Assembly (NCBI RefSeq): GCF_900108945.1 | Contig: NZ_FNYE01000016.1 | Span: 62,001 to 126,000 of the forward strand | DNA: 64,000 bases | Direction: 5' to 3' | DNA from: Paraburkholderia diazotrophica | GTDB taxonomy: Bacteria; Pseudomonadota; Gammaproteobacteria; Burkholderiales; Burkholderiaceae | In this document: positions 35,675-44,680 of the stretch, one piece after another | Layout of the letters: each line of letters opens with the position of its first letter | Position numbering within the stretch: the first letter of the stretch is position 1 | The notes under the pieces: model-generated | What the model was told of the DNA's origin: nothing | Seen by the model: only the letters and a program-made list of their open reading frames with translations | Databases searched by the model: none | Program-made: the position numbers and the translations under genes

Positions 35675-37693
35675 ATGACGACCTCGTCTCCCGCCCCCAC
35701 TTCACTGATGGCCAACGCGATTCGCGCGCTTGCCATGGATGCCGTTCAACAAGCGAATTCCGGACACCCCGGCATGCCGATGGGCATGGCGGAAATCGGC
35801 GTTGCACTGTGGTCGCGCCACCTGCGCCACAACCCGAAGAACCCGCATTGGGCGGATCGCGACCGCTTCGTGCTGTCGAACGGCCACGGCTCGATGCTGC
35901 TGTATTCGCTGCTGCATCTGACGGGCTACGATTTGCCGATGGAAGAGCTGAAGAACTTCCGTCAACTGCACTCGAAGACGCCGGGCCACCCGGAATACGG
36001 CATTACGCCGGGCGTTGAGACGACGACGGGTCCGCTGGGGCAAGGCCTCGCGAACGCAGTCGGCATGGCGCTCGCCGAATCGCTGCTCGCGAACGAATTC
36101 AACAAGTCTGACGCGAAGATCGTCGATCACCACACGTACGTGTTCCTCGGCGACGGCTGCCTGATGGAAGGCATTTCGCACGAAGCCTGCTCGCTCGCCG
36201 GTGTGCTCAAGCTGAACAAGCTGATCGCGTTCTACGACGACAACGGCATCTCGATCGACGGCGAGGTCGTTCACTGGTTCCACGATGACACGCCGAAGCG
36301 CTTCGAAGCGTACGGCTGGAACGTGATTCCGGGCGTGATCGGCCACGACGTCGAAGCTGTCGATGCGGCCATCACGAAGGCCAAGCAGTCCGACAAGCCG
36401 ACGCTGATCTGCTGCAAGACCGTGATCGGCGAAGGCTCGCCGAACAAGGCGGGCACGCACGACGTGCACGGCGCGGCTCTTGGCGACAAGGAAGTCGCGG
36501 CCACGCGCGAGAAGCTCGGCTGGAACTACCCGCCGTTCGTGATTCCGCAGGAAGTCTACGCAGCGTGGGACGCAAAGGAGCAGGGCGCGAAGATCGAAGG
36601 CGACTGGAACAACGCGTTTGCCGCTTATCGAGCGAAGTATCCGCAGGAGGCCGCCGAATTCGAGCGCCGCATGGCGAACAAGCTCCCCGCCGACTGGGCG
36701 GAAAAGGCGCAGGCGATCATCGCCGGCGCGAACGAGCGCGCTGAAACGGTCGCGACCCGCAAGGCGTCGCAGCAGGCCATCGAAGGCCTCGCGGCCGTGC
36801 TGCCCGAACTGTGCGGCGGCTCCGCCGACCTGACGGGCTCGAACCTCACGAACTGGAAGGCGGCGAAGTACGTGCGCGTCGGCGAAACGGGCGCGGCGGG
36901 CAGCTACGTGAACTACGGCGTGCGCGAATTCGGCATGAGCGCGATCATCAACGGCCTCGCGCTGCATGGCGGCCACAAGGCGTTCGGCGGCACGTTCCTG
37001 ACGTTCTCCGACTACAGCCGCAACGCGCTGCGCGTCGCCGCGCTGATGAAGTCGCCGTCCATCTTCGTGTTCACGCACGACTCGATCGGGCTCGGCGAAG
37101 ACGGCCCGACGCACCAGTCGATCGAACATGTCGCGAGCCTGCGTCTGATTCCGCACATGCAGGTGTGGCGTCCGGCGGATACCGTCGAGACGGCCGTCGC
37201 GTGGACGCAAGCGGTCGAGCACCAGGGCCCGTCGTGCCTGATCTTCAGCCGCCAGAACCTCGCGTTCAATCCGCGCACCGATGCGCAGATCGCCAACATC
37301 GCGAAGGGCGGCTACGTGCTGCAAGACTGGAACGACGAGATCGTCGCGCGCAAGATCATCCTGATCGCGACCGGCTCCGAAGTCGAACTGGCGATGAAGT
37401 CGGTCGAGATGCTTGCGCGTGAAGGCATCGCGGCACGCGTCGTGTCGATGCCGTCCACCACGACCTTCGACAAGCAGGACGCCGAATACCGCGAGCGCGT
37501 GCTGCCGCACGGCGTGCGCCGCGTCGCGATCGAAGCGGGCGTGACGGATTTCTGGCGCAAGTACGTGGGTCTGGAAGGCGGCGTCGTCGGTATCGACGTG
37601 TTCGGCGAGTCGGCCCCGGCAGGCGTGCTGTTCAAGCATTTCGGCTTTACCGTCGAGCATGTGGTCGCGACGGCCAAGGCGGCGCTCGGCTGA
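35675..37693 (+). CDS. tkt: Transketolase
   Basis: A 672-residue thiamine-diphosphate enzyme of the pentose-phosphate and Calvin routes. It shows SGHPGMPMG at residues 29-37, the ThDP motif GDGCLMEG, and the catalytic and binding stretches of TKT (HDSIGLGEDGPTHQ). The ATG at MTTSSPAP was used because the upstream part of the frame is low-complexity and absent from the family. Transketolase followed by gap links the pentose-phosphate and glycolytic steps. A large imperfect hairpin lies between them. Confidence 0.96.
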   Translation: MTTSSPAPTSLMANAIRALAMDAVQQANSGHPGMPMGMAEIGVALWSRHLRHNPKNPHWADRDRFVLSNGHGSMLLYSLLHLTGYDLPMEELKNFRQLHSKTPGHPEYGITPGVETTTGPLGQGLANAVGMALAESLLANEFNKSDAKIVDHHTYVFLGDGCLMEGISHEACSLAGVLKLNKLIAFYDDNGISIDGEVVHWFHDDTPKRFEAYGWNVIPGVIGHDVEAVDAAITKAKQSDKPTLICCKTVIGEGSPNKAGTHDVHGAALGDKEVAATREKLGWNYPPFVIPQEVYAAWDAKEQGAKIEGDWNNAFAAYRAKYPQEAAEFERRMANKLPADWAEKAQAIIAGANERAETVATRKASQQAIEGLAAVLPELCGGSADLTGSNLTNWKAAKYVRVGETGAAGSYVNYGVREFGMSAIINGLALHGGHKAFGGTFLTFSDYSRNALRVAALMKSPSIFVFTHDSIGLGEDGPTHQSIEHVASLRLIPHMQVWRPADTVETAVAWTQAVEHQGPSCLIFSRQNLAFNPRTDAQIANIAKGGYVLQDWNDEIVARKIILIATGSEVELAMKSVEMLAREGIAARVVSMPSTTTFDKQDAEYRERVLPHGVRRVAIEAGVTDFWRKYVGLEGGVVGIDVFGESAPAGVLFKHFGFTVEHVVATAKAALG

Positions 37694-37701
37694 CGTGAAT
37701 T

Positions 37702-37741
37702 GCCCGCCGCACGCTGCCGCCATCAAGTGCGTGCAGCGGGC
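37702..37741 (+). other. Intercistronic hairpin between tkt and gap
   Basis: A stem of 13 positions (GCCCGCCGCACGC with GCGTGCAGCGGGC, one mismatch) and a 14-base loop. No T-run follows, so it may stabilise or process the transcript rather than terminate it. Confidence 0.45.
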
Positions 37742-37798
37742 TTCGCGTCGCAGCCGTGGCATCAGGGAAGAATTTTTTCAGCCATCAGGAGATAGAAC

Positions 37799-38809
37799 AT
37801 GACGATTCGTGTCGCAATCAACGGCTATGGCCGGATCGGCCGCAATACGCTGCGCGCCTTTTATGAGAACGGCAAGAAGCATGACCTCGAGATCGTCGCG
37901 ATCAACGACCTTGGCGATGCCAAGACCAACGCGCATCTGACGCAGTACGACACGGCGCACGGCAAGTTCCCGGGCGAAGTGACCGTAGACGGCGAGAACC
38001 TCATCGTCAACGGCGACAAGATCCGCGTGCTGGCCAACCGCAACCCGGCTGAACTGCCGTGGGGCGAGCTGGGCGTCGATGTCGTGATGGAATGCACGGG
38101 CTTCTTCACGACGAAGGAAAAGGCGAGCGCGCACATCAAGGGCGGCGCGAAGAAGGTGATCATCTCGGCGCCGGGCGGCAAGGATGTCGACGCGACGATC
38201 GTCTACGGCGTGAACCACAACACGCTGAAGGCCGAGCACACGGTCATCTCGAACGCATCGTGCACGACGAACTGCCTCGCGCCGCTGGTGAAACCGCTGA
38301 ATGACAAGATCGGTCTGGAAACGGGTCTGATGACCACGATCCACGCATATACGAACGACCAGGTTCTGACCGACGTGTACCACGAAGACCTGCGCCGCGC
38401 GCGCTCGGCCACGCACAGCCAGATCCCGACGAAGACGGGTGCTGCATCGGCTGTCGGCCTCGTGCTGCCGGAACTGAACGGCAAGCTGGACGGCTACGCG
38501 ATCCGCGTCCCGACCATCAACGTGTCGATCGTCGACCTGTCGTTCATCGCGAAGCGCGACACGACCGTCGATGAAGTTAACGCGATCATGAAGGAAGCGT
38601 CGGAAGGCGCGCTGAAGGGCATCCTGGGCTACAACTCGGCGCCGCTGGTCTCGATCGACTTCAACCACAACCCGGCTTCGTCGACGTTCGACGCGACGCT
38701 GACCAAGGTGTCGGGCCGCCTGGTGAAGGTGTCGAGCTGGTACGACAACGAGTGGGGCTTCTCGAACCGCATGCTGGACACGGCGGTTGCTCTCGCGAAC
38801 GCGAAGTAA
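37799..38809 (+). CDS. gap: Glyceraldehyde-3-phosphate dehydrogenase (type I)
   Basis: A 336-residue NAD-dependent GAPDH. It shows INGYGRIGRNTLRAF at the N-terminus, Cys155 in SNASCTTNC as the catalytic thiol, and WYDNEWGFSNRM at the end. The residue after the second strand is Asn-Asp (AINDLGD), the NAD-preferring form. AGGAG lies several bases before the ATG. A strong terminator follows. No pgk or pyk gene is in this window. Confidence 0.97.
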   Translation: MTIRVAINGYGRIGRNTLRAFYENGKKHDLEIVAINDLGDAKTNAHLTQYDTAHGKFPGEVTVDGENLIVNGDKIRVLANRNPAELPWGELGVDVVMECTGFFTTKEKASAHIKGGAKKVIISAPGGKDVDATIVYGVNHNTLKAEHTVISNASCTTNCLAPLVKPLNDKIGLETGLMTTIHAYTNDQVLTDVYHEDLRRARSATHSQIPTKTGAASAVGLVLPELNGKLDGYAIRVPTINVSIVDLSFIAKRDTTVDEVNAIMKEASEGALKGILGYNSAPLVSIDFNHNPASSTFDATLTKVSGRLVKVSSWYDNEWGFSNRMLDTAVALANAK

Positions 38810-38835
38810 GCGCTCCTCTCGGCGTTCATGACGCG

Positions 38836-38864
38836 AAAAAGCCGCTCTTTGGAGCGGCTTTTTT
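38836..38864 (+). terminator. gap terminator
   Basis: GCCGCTC-TTTG-GAGCGGC followed by six T on the plus strand; the A-rich upstream side would also serve the minus-strand gene. Confidence 0.9.
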
Positions 38865-38917
38865 CATTTCATGCTCGCGGCTTTCGCGAGCGAGGCCGCT
38901 CAGGCGCGCTCCCGGGT

Positions 38918-39610
38918 TCACGCATGCGGCGTCGGAAAATACACGCCCGCGCGTTGCGCCGCGTTCGCGATGTGCTTCTCGATGGCCTTGCCGGCCGCGT
39001 GCGCATCGCGACCCTTCAGCGCATCGAGAATCGCGCGATGCTCGTGATACGTCGACAGCACCAGCTCGCGCCGATAGAACGGCATGCGCTGGCTCTCCTT
39101 CATGATGTCGGCGCTGCTGCGCAGAATCGATTCGATCGCCGCATTGCCCGCGATATTCACGATGCGCATGTGAAAGTCGAAGTCGAGCTGCGCGGCCTCG
39201 TCCAGTTCGCCGTTGGTGAGCGCAGTGTGTAGCGCGGCGATGTTGTCCTCGAACCATTCGACGTCGTCGTCGCCGATCGCAAGCGCCGCCATGCGCGCGA
39301 CAAAGCCTTCCAGCGCGAAACGCATCTGGTACGTGTCCGGCAGCGACGACTGATCCGCGAAACGCCACGGATGCGCGGACGATGCCTTCGTCGACTGCAC
39401 ATACACCCCTTTTCCCGGACGGATCGTCAGCATGCCGAGCGCTTCGAGCGTCGACAGCGCCTCGCGCAGCGAAGCCCGGCTGATGTCCAGTTCCTCCGAC
39501 AATTGCCGCTGCGCCGGCAACAGGCTCCCAACGGGATAAGCGCCGCCTTCGATCCTCTCGCGGATCGTCGCGATGGCGGCGTCGGTGACGGTGTGCGGGA
39601 CGTTCTTCAT
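38918..39610 (-). CDS. GntR/FadR-family regulator of the ureide genes
   Basis: A 230-residue regulator. The winged helix is at about residues 10-70 (LPAQRQLSEELDISRASLREAL) and an FCD effector domain at about 90-215 with His and Asp metal-site residues. The open frame extends 12 codons upstream to another ATG; the nearer ATG was preferred because an operator-like site would otherwise lie inside the coding part, and neither start has a strong Shine-Dalgarno. It is divergent from a DctA-family transporter and allantoin genes, so it likely regulates them and itself. Confidence 0.9.
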   Translation of the reverse strand: MKNVPHTVTDAAIATIRERIEGGAYPVGSLLPAQRQLSEELDISRASLREALSTLEALGMLTIRPGKGVYVQSTKASSAHPWRFADQSSLPDTYQMRFALEGFVARMAALAIGDDDVEWFEDNIAALHTALTNGELDEAAQLDFDFHMRIVNIAGNAAIESILRSSADIMKESQRMPFYRRELVLSTYHEHRAILDALKGRDAHAAGKAIEKHIANAAQRAGVYFPTPHA

Positions 39611-39631
39611 GATGGCTTCGGCGGTTCGATG

Positions 39632-39643
39632 CGGTCTGACCAG
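39632..39643. promoter_or_regulatory. Operator-like site 1 (GGTCTGACC)
   Basis: CGGTCTGACCAG contains the same GGTC-N-GACC core as two other sites in this gap. It lies 22 bases before the regulator's start. Confidence 0.5.
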
Positions 39644-39709
39644 CATTGTAGAACGGCTACGAGAAATCGTTGCAACCCATAGCACCGCCGCAAGTTCCGG
39701 GCGAGAAGG

Positions 39710-39722
39710 CCGGTCAGACCAG
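39710..39722. promoter_or_regulatory. Operator-like site 2 (GGTCAGACC)
   Basis: CCGGTCAGACCAG, with core GGTCAGACC at 39712-39720. It lies about 28 bases upstream of the transporter's -35. Confidence 0.5.
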
Positions 39723-39749
39723 ACCGGGTAAACACCGTTCTCAAAATCC

Positions 39750-39778
39750 TTGACCGGACTATATCGGCTTCCTACTAT
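39750..39778 (+). promoter_or_regulatory. Promoter of the dctA-like ureide operon
   Basis: TTGACC and TACTAT are separated by exactly 17 bases. The start point would be near 39785, immediately before operator-like site 3. Confidence 0.6.
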
Positions 39779-39790
39779 TCGCCATAACAG

Positions 39791-39807
39791 TACTGGTCGG
39801 ACCAGTA
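39791..39807. promoter_or_regulatory. Operator-like site 3, a perfect 17-base palindrome
   Basis: TACTGGTCGGACCAGTA is fully symmetric around the central G and matches the TGGTC-N-GACCA form of GntR/FadR sites. It lies just after the expected start point, where binding would block transcription. Confidence 0.65.
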
Positions 39808-39862
39808 TGAACAGGTGACGGAAGATCGTACTGTAGACCCAACTCGTGATCGGGAGAAAGCC

Positions 39863-41191
39863 GTGTTGAAGTTCTTCAATTCGCTGTTTGGCCGGGTGGT
39901 GATCGCTCTTGTGGCGGGCATCGTAATCGGCGCGCTGTTTCCGCATTTCGCGCAGTCGCTGCGTCCATTGGGCGACGGCTTTCTCAAGCTGATCAAGATG
40001 GTGATCGGACCCATCGTGTTCTGCGTCGTCGTCAGCGGGATGGCGCACGCCGGCGATCTGAAGAAAGTAGGGCGCGTCGGCCTGAAGGCCGTCGTCTACT
40101 TCGAAATCATGACGACGATCGCGCTCGTAATCGGCGCGGTGCTCGCGTACGTGACGCGGCCCGGCGTCGGCATGAACGTCGATCTGCACTCGCTCGATGC
40201 CGCGTCGCTCGCCACCTACACCGAGCACGCGAAGAGCCTGAAGGACACGGCGGCGTTTCTGCTGAAGATCATCCCCGACACGGCAATCGACGCGTTCGCG
40301 AAGGGCGACATCCTGCAGATTCTCGTGTTCTCCGTGCTGATCGGCTCCGCGTTGTCACTGCTCGGGCCACGCGCGCAGCGTGTCAACGGGTTGATCGACG
40401 AACTCGCGCAAGTGTTCTTCCGCGTGATGAGCTTCATCATCAAGCTGGCGCCGCTCGGCGTGCTGGGCGCGATCGCGTTCACGACGGGCACGTACGGCGT
40501 CGCGTCGCTGAAGCAGCTCGGCATGCTCGTCGTCGTGTTCTACGCGAGCTGCATCGTTTTCGTCACGGTCGTGCTCGGCGTCGTGATGCGCCTCGCGGGC
40601 TTCAGCGTCTTCAAGCTGATCCGCTACCTGCGCGAAGAACTGTCGATCGTGCTCGGCACCGCTTCGTCGGACGCCGTGCTGCCGCAGATCATGCGCAAGC
40701 TCGAGTGGATGGGCGTGAAGGATTCGACGGTCGGCCTCGTGATTCCGACCGGCTACTCGTTCAACCTCGACGGCTTCTCGATCTACCTGACGCTCGCCGT
40801 GATCTTCATTGCGCAAGCGACGAATACGCCGCTGTCGACGCACGATCTGATCGTCGTCGTGCTGGTGTCGCTGATTACGTCGAAAGGCGCGCACGGCATT
40901 CCCGGCTCCGCGATCGTGATTCTCGCGGCGACGCTCTCCGCGATTCCCGCGATTCCCGTGCTCGGCCTCGTGCTGATCCTGCCCGTCGACTGGTTCGTTG
41001 GCATCGCCCGCGCGCTGACGAATCTGATCGGCAACTGTGTGGCGACGGTGATCGTCGGCGTATGGGAGAACGACATCGACAAGGCGCGCGCCCGTCGCGT
41101 GCTGAATCTCGACACCGACTACCGCTTCGTGCCGACCGTCACGGATCTCGGCGAAGAGGCGGGCCACGCGAATCCCGCGCACGCGGTATGA
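39863..41191 (+). CDS. DctA-family dicarboxylate:cation symporter
   Basis: A 442-residue carrier of the DAACS family with about eight membrane helices and the signature segments LGTASSDAVLPQIMRKLE and GYSFNLDG. DctA proteins import C4-dicarboxylates. Here it is followed by allantoicase and ureidoglycolate lyase, so a ureide or related acid may be the real cargo. The GTG at 39863 was chosen because GGGAG lies just before it; a GTG at 39815 and TTG at 39866 are also in frame. The upstream GTG would overlap no known family residues. Confidence 0.88.
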   Translation: MLKFFNSLFGRVVIALVAGIVIGALFPHFAQSLRPLGDGFLKLIKMVIGPIVFCVVVSGMAHAGDLKKVGRVGLKAVVYFEIMTTIALVIGAVLAYVTRPGVGMNVDLHSLDAASLATYTEHAKSLKDTAAFLLKIIPDTAIDAFAKGDILQILVFSVLIGSALSLLGPRAQRVNGLIDELAQVFFRVMSFIIKLAPLGVLGAIAFTTGTYGVASLKQLGMLVVVFYASCIVFVTVVLGVVMRLAGFSVFKLIRYLREELSIVLGTASSDAVLPQIMRKLEWMGVKDSTVGLVIPTGYSFNLDGFSIYLTLAVIFIAQATNTPLSTHDLIVVVLVSLITSKGAHGIPGSAIVILAATLSAIPAIPVLGLVLILPVDWFVGIARALTNLIGNCVATVIVGVWENDIDKARARRVLNLDTDYRFVPTVTDLGEEAGHANPAHAV

Positions 41192-41229
41192 CAACGCTTT
41201 CCGCCATCTGACCGACCACCCATGGCAAC

Positions 41230-41262
41230 GGCGGCGGGCTCCGACTCCGAAGGCCCGCCGCC
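41230..41262 (+). other. Hairpin between the dctA-like and allantoicase genes
   Basis: GGCGGCGGGC pairs with GCCCGCCGCC across a 13-base loop. There is no T-run, so it is more likely a transcript-stabilising or processing structure than a full terminator. Confidence 0.5.
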
Positions 41263-41299
41263 AACTCACTCACTCGACTGAAGACTGAACGAACCGATC

Positions 41300-42310
41300 A
41301 TGGCCAATCCGATTCTCGATCCGAACGCACCCGCCTTCACGCGCCGCTACATGAATCTTGCCGACCCGCGTCTCGGCGCCAAGGCGCTCTTCGCCAGCGA
41401 CGAATTCTTCGCGCCGAAAGAGCGCATGCTCGACCCGCAGCCGGCCGTGTTCATCCCGGGCAAATACGACGACCACGGCAAGTGGATGGACGGCTGGGAG
41501 ACGCGCCGCAAGCGCACTACGGGCCACGACTACTGCGTCGTGCGGCTGGCGCGGCCGGGCATCGTGCACGGCGTCGATCTGGACACGAGCCACTTCACGG
41601 GCAACTTCCCGCCGGCCGCGTCGATCGACGCCTGCTACTCCGACAGCGACGTGCCCGCCGATCACGCCGACTGGCAAACCATCGTCCCGGCGACGACGCT
41701 GCAGGGCAACCAGCATCATTACGTCGAAGTCGGCGATGCGCGTGCCTTCACGCATCTGCGCGTGAACCTGTATCCGGACGGCGGACTCGCGCGACTGCGT
41801 GTCTATGGACAGCCGAAGCGCGACTGGGAGCGGACCGAGCGCGGCACGCTCATCGATCTGGCAGCGATCGAAAACGGCGCGTACCTGGTCGCGGCGAACA
41901 ATCAGCACTTCGGGCCGGCATCGCAGATGCTGATGCCGGGGCGCGGCGTGAACATGGGCGACGGCTGGGAAACGCGCCGTCGCCGCGAGCCGGGCAACGA
42001 CTGGGCGATCGTCGCGCTTGCGCGTCCCGGCGTGATCCGCAAAGTCGAAGTGGATACGGCGCACTTCAAGGGCAATTTCCCGGACCGCTGCTCGCTGCAG
42101 GCGGCGTCCGTCACGGGCGGCACCGACGATTCGCTCGTCACGCAGGCGATGTTCTGGCCGGTCCTGCTGCCGGAACAGAAGCTGCAAATGGACAGCGTCC
42201 ACACGTTCGCCGCCGAACTGGCCGCGCTCGGTCCTGTCACGCACGTGCGCTTCAACATCTATCCGGACGGAGGCGTGTCGCGTCTGCGTCTGTGGGGCGA
42301 GATCGAATAA
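41300..42310 (+). CDS. alc: Allantoicase
   Basis: A 336-residue enzyme that hydrolyses allantoate to ureidoglycolate and urea. It has two tandem copies of the allantoicase jelly-roll, each with a DGWETRR and a FNFP-like GNFPP/GNFPD segment (first DGWETRRKRTTGHDY, second GDGWETRRRREPGNDW), and the NLYPDGG/NIYPDGG end of each repeat. Both halves are complete. It sits 108 bases after the transporter and 39 bases before allA, so the pathway steps allantoate to glyoxylate plus urea are encoded together. Confidence 0.95.
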   Translation: MANPILDPNAPAFTRRYMNLADPRLGAKALFASDEFFAPKERMLDPQPAVFIPGKYDDHGKWMDGWETRRKRTTGHDYCVVRLARPGIVHGVDLDTSHFTGNFPPAASIDACYSDSDVPADHADWQTIVPATTLQGNQHHYVEVGDARAFTHLRVNLYPDGGLARLRVYGQPKRDWERTERGTLIDLAAIENGAYLVAANNQHFGPASQMLMPGRGVNMGDGWETRRRREPGNDWAIVALARPGVIRKVEVDTAHFKGNFPDRCSLQAASVTGGTDDSLVTQAMFWPVLLPEQKLQMDSVHTFAAELAALGPVTHVRFNIYPDGGVSRLRLWGEIE

Positions 42311-42349
42311 GGCACACTGAACAGGTCAGCAGGACTCACGGAGAAGGCC

Positions 42350-42862
42350 ATGAACACACTGCGCATCGAGCGCCTGACGCGCGAAGCGTTCGCCCCTTTC
42401 GGCGACGTGATCGAACTGGAAGGCGCGCGGCATTATCCGATCAACGAAGGCACGACCGAGCGCTATCACGATCTCGCAAAAGTGGACGTGAGCACGCACG
42501 GCGGCCGTCCGCTGATCAACGTGTTTCGCGCGCAGCCGCGCTCATGGCCGATCGATATCGTGATGATGGAGCGGCATCCTCTGGGCAGCCAGGCGTTCGT
42601 ACCGCTCTCGGATACGCCTTATCTGATCGTCGTCGCGCCGGCGGGCGAGCTCGATCCGACGAAGCTCAGAGCGTTCTCGACGCGCGGCTGGCAGGGCGTC
42701 AACTACGCGAAGGGCGTCTGGCATCATCCGCTGCTGGCGCTGGAGCGCGTGAGCGATTTCCTGATTGTCGATCGCGGCGGCGAGGGGCCCAACTGCGACG
42801 AAGCGTCGTTGCCGCAAGCGTGGCGGCTCGAACGGGAATCGCTCGAGGCCGTTGCTGTCTGA
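42350..42862 (+). CDS. allA: Ureidoglycolate lyase
   Basis: A 170-residue cupin-like enzyme that splits ureidoglycolate into glyoxylate and urea. It shows EAFAPFGDVIE at the N-terminus, MMERHPLGSQAF and the KGVWHHPLLAL segment with its histidines. It completes the pair with allantoicase. The urea produced would feed a urease that is not in this window. A strong terminator follows. Confidence 0.93.
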   Translation: MNTLRIERLTREAFAPFGDVIELEGARHYPINEGTTERYHDLAKVDVSTHGGRPLINVFRAQPRSWPIDIVMMERHPLGSQAFVPLSDTPYLIVVAPAGELDPTKLRAFSTRGWQGVNYAKGVWHHPLLALERVSDFLIVDRGGEGPNCDEASLPQAWRLERESLEAVAV

Positions 42863-42907
42863 GGCATTCGCTTGCGTCGCTCGCTTCCCGTAAGCAGTGG
42901 AGAAGCA

Positions 42908-42941
42908 AAAGGCCCGGCCGATTTTCATCGGCCGGGCCTTT
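42908..42941. terminator. Bidirectional terminator between allA and fur
   Basis: A 15-base perfect stem (AAAGGCCCGGCCGAT) with loop TTTC. It sits between the convergent ends of allA and fur. Confidence 0.9.
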
Positions 42942-42997
42942 CTGCGTATTGCCTGTCACGTCAACCGGACCGCGCCCCGAATCGCGCCCCGACGCAG

Positions 42998-43426
42998 TCA
43001 GTGCTTGCGATGCGGGCACTTGTCCTTCGTGCACGCGCCATACAGAGCGAGCGCGTGTTCCTGCAGCTTGAAGCCGCGTTCCTTCGCGATCGCCTGCTGA
43101 CGGTTCTCGATTTCAGGGTCGAAAAACTCTTCGACCAGGCCGCAGTCGATGCACACCAGATGGTCGTGATGCGTCCCTTCGTTCAGCTCAAAAACGGCTT
43201 TACCCGACTCGAAATTGCTGCGCGACAGCAGTCCCGCCTGCTCGAACTGCGTGAGCACGCGGTACACCGTGGCGAGCCCGATATCCAGTTCTTCATGCAG
43301 CAGGTTACGGTAGACATCTTCGGCCGTCAGATGGCGCACCGGGCTGTGCTGAAAGATCTCCAGAATCTTGAGGCGCGGTAGGGTCGCCTTGAGTCCGATA
43401 TTTTTCAGATCGGTTGGATTGGTCAT
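42998..43426 (-). CDS. fur: Ferric uptake regulator
   Basis: A 142-residue Fur protein. The winged-helix part is at residues 1-80, with the helix TAEDVYRNLLHEELDIGLATVYRVL. The metal sites are in THHDHLVCIDCG, and a C-terminal CTKDKCPHRKH holds the second cysteine pair. It represses iron-uptake genes when Fe(II) is bound. It is divergent from bamE, 151 bases apart. I saw no clear Fur box in that gap. Confidence 0.95.
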   Translation of the reverse strand: MTNPTDLKNIGLKATLPRLKILEIFQHSPVRHLTAEDVYRNLLHEELDIGLATVYRVLTQFEQAGLLSRSNFESGKAVFELNEGTHHDHLVCIDCGLVEEFFDPEIENRQQAIAKERGFKLQEHALALYGACTKDKCPHRKH

Positions 43427-43577
43427 GGCAAGGGATCCCTAGAGTACAATGCAAGGTTCTAATAGTAATGTGAATTGCTGTTGAGGTCATCTTCGACGGA
43501 AACTCGCGCGGCTCGGGAAGCCCCGCACGGTGAGGGAAATGATTCCAAAAGCTCTATTGATCAACCGGGGGAGCCGC

Positions 43578-44438
43578 ATGCGGGGCACCTTGATCGTCGC
43601 GGCGGCTGTGGCGGTTCTTGCTGGATGCTCCACGTACGACAGCCTGACGCAGCGCGTCGCCCAAAGCATCACGCCGTACCGCATTACCGTGGTTCAGGGC
43701 AACTTCGTATCGAAGGAAATGGCCGCGCAGATGCAGGTCGGCATGTCGCGTGCACAGGTGAAACAGGTGCTCGGCACGCCGCTCTTGACCGACATGTTCC
43801 ACGCCGACCGCTGGGACTACGTCTTCTACTTCAAGCGCGGTTCGACCTCGGTCGTCCAGCAGCGTGATTTCATCGTGAACTTCTCGGGCGATCGCGTCGC
43901 GAGCTGGACGGGCGGCGAAGATCTGCCGTCGAACCTCGAACTGCTCGCCGATATCGACGGCGATCGCACGGGCAAGAAAGTGGCGGTAACGCCTGCCGTC
44001 GCGAGCGCGGCGGGTGCGGCGAGCGCGCCCGTTGCGGCAGCGTCCGCGCCTGTCTCGACGCCCGATACGGCACGCTCGTCCACGTCCGAAGCCGCGCAGG
44101 CCGGCAATCTGCCCGCCGTCGATCCGAACGCGCAGGCCGCGCAGGCTGCGAACCGCCTGACCAATGCCGTGCAGGCGCCCGCGCCCGGCACGACGCCATC
44201 GGTGCGCGCGGGTACGCCGCCGTCGAATGGCGGGGTGCCGCAGAACGCGACGGAGCCGGGCCAGCCGCAGTTTCGCTTCACGCGTCCGCCGCCTCCGCAG
44301 ATCCAGGGTGTCCCGAAAGAGAACCCCGTCGGTCCGACGGGCCCGCAAAGCAACAAGGGCAACAATGGGCAGGCGAAAGGCGCGCCCGTCGCGGCGTCGC
44401 CGGATTCGTCCCAGACCAATCCGGGAACGGGCGGCTGA
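43578..44438 (+). CDS. bamE: Outer-membrane assembly lipoprotein BamE, with extended tail
   Basis: A 286-residue lipoprotein of the BAM complex. The lipobox is LAGC with Cys17 lipidated, and the SmpA/OmlA core runs to about residue 120 (GMSRAQVKQVLGTPLL). The remaining 160 residues are low-complexity, rich in Pro, Ala and Gln, and absent from the short enterobacterial BamE. An ATG and a GTG lie upstream in frame; this start was chosen because it has GGGGGAG before it and gives a normal signal peptide. Confidence 0.92.
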   Translation: MRGTLIVAAAVAVLAGCSTYDSLTQRVAQSITPYRITVVQGNFVSKEMAAQMQVGMSRAQVKQVLGTPLLTDMFHADRWDYVFYFKRGSTSVVQQRDFIVNFSGDRVASWTGGEDLPSNLELLADIDGDRTGKKVAVTPAVASAAGAASAPVAAASAPVSTPDTARSSTSEAAQAGNLPAVDPNAQAAQAANRLTNAVQAPAPGTTPSVRAGTPPSNGGVPQNATEPGQPQFRFTRPPPPQIQGVPKENPVGPTGPQSNKGNNGQAKGAPVAASPDSSQTNPGTGG

Positions 44439-44453
44439 TTACCTTGTCCGTAA

Positions 44454-44481
44454 CATGACGGGCGCATCGTCGCCCGTCATG
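44454..44481 (+). other. Hairpin after bamE
   Basis: A perfect 11-base stem (CATGACGGGCG and its complement) with a six-base loop, 15 bases after the bamE stop. There is no T-run, so it could be a weak or Rho-related stop or a stability element. Confidence 0.5.
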
Positions 44482-44680
44482 CGTCTCGCCGCGATGCACG
44501 GCCGCTTTGGCTCATCGCATCGTGTCGCCGCGCTATATTTTCCGGCGCGCGCACGAGTGTCCGTTGCTCGCATCGTTTCCTTGATCGCCGGCCGGCGCGC
44601 TGCCTTTCGGATCAACTGACAGCGCGACTCCTGGCGCAACCCGATGGCGCCGTTCGACGGCGCTGTTTGCTGGATTACCC

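Noticed and set aside
43427..43577. Possible Fur box between fur and bamE
   Set aside because: The AT-rich part has no acceptable match to the 19-base inverted repeat, so no autoregulation site is claimed.
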